DNA of 58,715 nt, taken from NCBI GenBank assembly GCA_910577435.1, contig CAJTLV010000009.1:1-58715 (forward strand), written 5' to 3'. Below are positions 56,501-58,715 of this stretch, in pieces (position 1 is the first letter of the stretch; the number at the start of each line of letters is the position of its first letter). The position numbers and the translations under genes are program-made. This stretch comes from an uncultured Christensenella sp. GTDB lineage: Bacteria > Bacillota > Clostridia > Christensenellales > Pumilibacteraceae. Under the pieces are notes generated by a model. It saw only the letters and a program-made list of their open reading frames with translations, was not told the origin of the DNA and ran no database searches.

Positions 56501-58715
56501 AGAAGTATCTCGCACGGAAATCCCGTTTTCGGGACGGACACGCTTTACTCGTTATCCGTGAATTATACGGCGAATCAAACCGCTATAACGACGTCGGATG
56601 GCGCGCCCAAAACCGAAACTTACCGCTTTGATACTAACGGAAATCTTTCGCAATACTATCTCGAAGAAAACGGCAAGGTAACGCAGGCGGAAAAGCACGA
56701 GTACGAAAAAGGTGTTAAGGACCATATAACCTATGCGAAAAACAGTACGCTCGATAAAACTCCGCTTTCGTCGTTCTCATTCGTCGAGGGCGAGAAAAAC
56801 CGTACGGATCTGAACAAGTGGGATAACCTCGTAAAACAGGTTTTGAGCGGCGAGCAGATAGACATAAATACTACCCGCACGACTACTACGGAATACGAGT
56901 ATAACGATGATCAAAAAGTAATAGCCGAATATGTAACGGTCACAACGCAATATCCCGACGGGATAACTCCCGCTTCTACGACCGCATACGTAATGAAGCA
57001 GTATTTCTACAATACGCAAGGCAGTGTCGTGCGCACAGAGAGCGGCGAAGCTAATGTTAAAGTTGTTAATGAAACCGGCGAGGAAATAATTTGGACGTTC
57101 GACGCAGTAAAAGGCAAGGCGATAGAAGAAACGGAATACGACGAAAAAGGTCGCGTCATAAAGTCGTGCAAGTATAATACTTTGGACAGCTCGTCGAAGT
57201 TCTATACGGAAACGGAGTATAACGAACAGGGACAAACCGTAGCCGAAATAGACGAAACAGGCGAGAATAGAACGGAATACGAGTATGCGCAGGGAACGAA
57301 TGCCGTAAGATCGAAAAAGCTCTCTAACGGCAGTAAATTCGCATACGGCTACGACTCTAACGGCAGAGTAACGGGTATAACTCAAAGCACGGACGACGGC
57401 GAGGAAAACAGCACGCAAACGGCGTACACCTGCGGCGAAGTCACCGAGCTTAAAAGCGGAAATAACGCCGTACGCTACGAATACGACCATAAACGCCGTA
57501 AGACCGCAGTGTATCTCAACGATAAGAATAATGCATATGTTACGTATTCTTATTCCGGCGACGGAAAAACCGCTACGGCAAAGTATATGAAGCGAACAAG
57601 CGGTAACGCGAAAGTAGAAGATATGTTTACTACCGTAACTGACGAGCGCGGCAGAATTACGAACGCAAGTTATAATGATATGTCGCAAGTATCGGTAGAA
57701 TATAACGATGCCGAAAGACAGGAAGTCCGTAAGTGCAAGATAGGCGAATCTCAAGTCACAACTACGATACAGTACGATGCGCTTGACCGTATTGATTTCG
57801 TGAAAACCAACGGCGTGCAAACCGAAAAGTATACCTATAATTCCGACGGGCAGACGGCGACCAAGACTGTTGCGATAGGCGATGTAAATACGGTTTACGA
57901 ATACAAATATAAGAAAAACGTTGCAAAAGATTTAGATTATATCAAGTTGGATAACATTGCATTGTCGCCGCAGTCGGATTGTTTGGGGCGTTACACCGGC
58001 AAAGAGATCTGCGCTGTCACCCAAGAAGGCGAGCAAGAGGAACTCACTCCGTTTGCCGCAGAATACATTACTTACCGCAAGGTAGGCGACCGCGCTACGA
58101 ATATGCCGAGCGCGGAACGATACGGAGAGATGCGCAACGGAAAGTATATTCTTTTGGACAACCGTAAGTATAAGTATGACGAGAGCGGCAATATAACCGA
58201 GGTACTGGAGAACGGGAAACTCGCGGCAAGATACACTTACGATAAGCTCGACCGCCTTGTTCGCGAGGATAACAAACAACTCGGTAAAACGGTGTTGTAT
58301 TCTTACGATAATAACGGGAATATATTGAGTAAGAGGGAGTTCGCGTTCACGCTTAAAGACACGGGGTTATTGGAAGAACTTGACAGTGCCGATATTCTTT
58401 ACTCTTACGACGATGATAGACTGCTTTCGTATGGAAACGAGAGTTTCGATTACGACGAACTCGGCAATCCAATAACATATCGCGGTAAAGCGTGCGAGTG
58501 GGAGAAAGGCAGACAGCTTGTAGGATACGATGGCAATGCGTTTGAATACGACGGATTGGGGCGGCGTATAAGCAAAAACACTACACAATATACATACGAT
58601 AGCAGCGGCAGACTGTTGAGCCAAAGCGACGGAATAAGCTTTATCTACGATAACAGCGGCGTGGTTGGGCTAAAGTACGATAATAAGACATATTTTTACA
58701 GAAAAGATATACAAG
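53537..58715 (+). CDS. RHS/YD-repeat giant protein (partial, 3' end outside the window)
   Basis: At least 1726 codons from ATG 53537 (AAGGAG just upstream), still open at the window end. It starts MGTIKMKDKNAETVEN, with no signal peptide. N-terminal domain: DDPAVRYEDEAQ, YYLNNGTAKSVISAEPTNYF and later a DNRLRE-like module (LKLTPTNTNRGALLINGNY...PPILEVEYLT). A helical segment lies around residues 580-850. From about residue 870 on, YD repeats dominate: NENGDLVIIYDRY, GYDGENLKSVKYADGK, TEYEYNDDQKV, TYDKLDRLVRED, NGNILSKREF, YDELGNPITY, TYDSSGRLLSQ. RHS proteins form a shell that encloses a C-terminal toxin; that end and any immunity gene lie beyond the window. Last visible gene of the operon. 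Confidence 0.9.
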   Translation, partial: MGTIKMKDKNAETVENSAPELIEKAQELAVADESTVRQTVMQDDPAVRYEDEAQTDEQSRLYYLNNGTAKSVISAEPTNYFDEDAQAWKRIDNTLEDRGDAFVTKAGACVTEISKADVNKSVRMSKKDKEVSWVFLGKKPTVEKCALSVDAEHTETSATLRIENRAEKASSRAVYENAEAETDIEYCLQGNGLKENIIVKEKSDEYRYLFALNTKGLKMRLSEDNTRIELYSDEKTEFAIPAPYMYDANGVTSDEVYYELEPSDDGNYAFAVVADGEWINAGDRAFPVTIDPQIVTDGINAIIKQTQYRNIYSSSSSGISYSSWYNVSYQDIQAYRTSSAEYKTILTVNKSSLNILKNRVTSVKLKLTPTNTNRGALLINGNYKYFNTSDSEFVLDITSDFLTNSNSFTITIEAYNMYDDFRFSMTTNPPILEVEYLTNDKIKPCTREIELCDNAVGILDIPTGEFATEIATVDGAGLTLPYGVTHIFKRSGDDFGCGKNIRLNLHEKLEKTDTGALNSNYVYTDKYGNKHGLIENFYRVDDNNNKVSVNKSSVTVDPDGFLHDSDGNEVFKEELSDMGLKVVTKYDGINGADLFEQRQDEIKQLEERIFSYENFLREYVVVDSATGNTVVRNDIEISLEKLDNASYIKFVEALGYDRKSGIISNNNYIPLTKSEQLQYANLLMQESELSKNLDCTMIIPSFTTCEKQMISLRSAFYELNAMLTEYVRHSNSGYKDQLLALMSNNNRNLVNDYVSKVFEDSTVYIGNGLPSGASEDQKNRQPKMTGKEIKEQFRQWHLYALQLDEQENDLNVKIAAIQEQKELMRAHKETTIKQIVQYYKEYVNSMAELALRKKSMPVNYITNGEIIKGFNENGDLVIIYDRYENTVAIERDNKNRICRVYDYKENAIVFKYNTKGRLTSITDARGKTTKFGYDGENLKSVKYADGKTLTLVCDDLLRSVESSEQVRAEISYKGKGTSLENVTYKSLVRSISHGNPVFGTDTLYSLSVNYTANQTAITTSDGAPKTETYRFDTNGNLSQYYLEENGKVTQAEKHEYEKGVKDHITYAKNSTLDKTPLSSFSFVEGEKNRTDLNKWDNLVKQVLSGEQIDINTTRTTTTEYEYNDDQKVIAEYVTVTTQYPDGITPASTTAYVMKQYFYNTQGSVVRTESGEANVKVVNETGEEIIWTFDAVKGKAIEETEYDEKGRVIKSCKYNTLDSSSKFYTETEYNEQGQTVAEIDETGENRTEYEYAQGTNAVRSKKLSNGSKFAYGYDSNGRVTGITQSTDDGEENSTQTAYTCGEVTELKSGNNAVRYEYDHKRRKTAVYLNDKNNAYVTYSYSGDGKTATAKYMKRTSGNAKVEDMFTTVTDERGRITNASYNDMSQVSVEYNDAERQEVRKCKIGESQVTTTIQYDALDRIDFVKTNGVQTEKYTYNSDGQTATKTVAIGDVNTVYEYKYKKNVAKDLDYIKLDNIALSPQSDCLGRYTGKEICAVTQEGEQEELTPFAAEYITYRKVGDRATNMPSAERYGEMRNGKYILLDNRKYKYDESGNITEVLENGKLAARYTYDKLDRLVREDNKQLGKTVLYSYDNNGNILSKREFAFTLKDTGLLEELDSADILYSYDDDRLLSYGNESFDYDELGNPITYRGKACEWEKGRQLVGYDGNAFEYDGLGRRISKNTTQYTYDSSGRLLSQSDGISFIYDNSGVVGLKYDNKTYFYRKDIQ

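Noticed and set aside
56777..57820. 347-codon open frame on the minus strand opposite the RHS gene
   Set aside because: Shadow caused by the YD-repeat codon pattern.
1..58715. CRISPR array, rRNA genes, replication origin
   Set aside because: No regularly spaced short direct repeats, no rRNA signatures, and no DnaA-box cluster were seen on reading both strands.

Overview
The window looks like a chromosomal contig from a Bacillota (Firmicutes), class Clostridia-like bacterium. The evidence is the gene order rpmG-secE-nusG-rplK-rplA-rplJ-rplL, the rpmE-yqhQ-prmC-prfA block, a SpoIIQ-like M23 peptidase, strong AGGAGG ribosome-binding sites, consensus sigma-A promoters and T-tailed terminators. 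Core genes look near 50% G+C. Several accessory genes are clearly A+T-richer. An uncultured gut-type lineage is likely, but the sequence alone does not fix the order.

Layout. (a) 1-6146 holds a sporulation-type peptidase, a divergent alcohol-dehydrogenase relative, and the SecE/NusG/L11/L1/L10/L7-L12 ribosomal block with an attenuated L10 leader. rpoB does not follow. (b) 6327-16594 holds a giant zinc-ribbon/membrane/beta-sandwich protein, a DegV protein, a J-domain/Sel1 protein, and a receiver/HD-GYP/PAS/GGDEF regulator with its HPt partner. (c) 16736-20294 holds tmRNA with an unusually long tag, then a small serine-recombinase element at its 3' end. (d) 20452-26322 holds rpmE, a YqhQ-PrmC fusion, prfA, a GH2 glycosidase and an MgtC-like protein. 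(e) 26414-37839 is an accessory island after tRNA-Met. It contains a long inverted-repeat element, a sigma-like factor, a DnaQ-type exonuclease, a UvrD-type helicase with a C-terminal zinc domain, a WYL regulator, a degenerate exonuclease, a possible uracil-DNA-glycosylase-like protein, a second serine recombinase and dispersed repeats. (f) 38195-43481 is core again: alpha/beta hydrolase, lytic transglycosylase, coaE, polA, tRNA-Ala, a broken tRNA-Ile and an intact tRNA-Ile. (g) 43581-45026 holds an XRE repressor with two operators, a stop-interrupted HNH-like gene and a lipoprotein cut short by a repeat. (h) 45030-58715 is one long operon with a switch-like leader. It encodes a sigma-region-4-like protein, a beta-helix protein, a membrane protein, a thymidylate-kinase-like enzyme, a nucleotidyltransferase, two BtrH-like acyltransferases, two acyl carrier proteins, an adenylate-forming ligase, a beta-sandwich protein, a nitroreductase and an RHS/YD-repeat giant that runs off the window.

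The two most interesting systems are the operon in (h) and the WYL-controlled cassette in (e). In (h) the genes are translationally coupled, and their combination suggests that an acyl group is activated, loaded on carrier proteins and transferred to an amine by cysteine acyltransferases, with a polymorphic-toxin-like RHS protein made from the same transcript. In (e) similar 16-bp elements sit before the nuclease/helicase genes and before the regulator, as in many phage-defence islands. A further theme is leaderless mRNA: five genes have a sigma-A -10 box so close to the ATG that almost no 5' UTR is possible.
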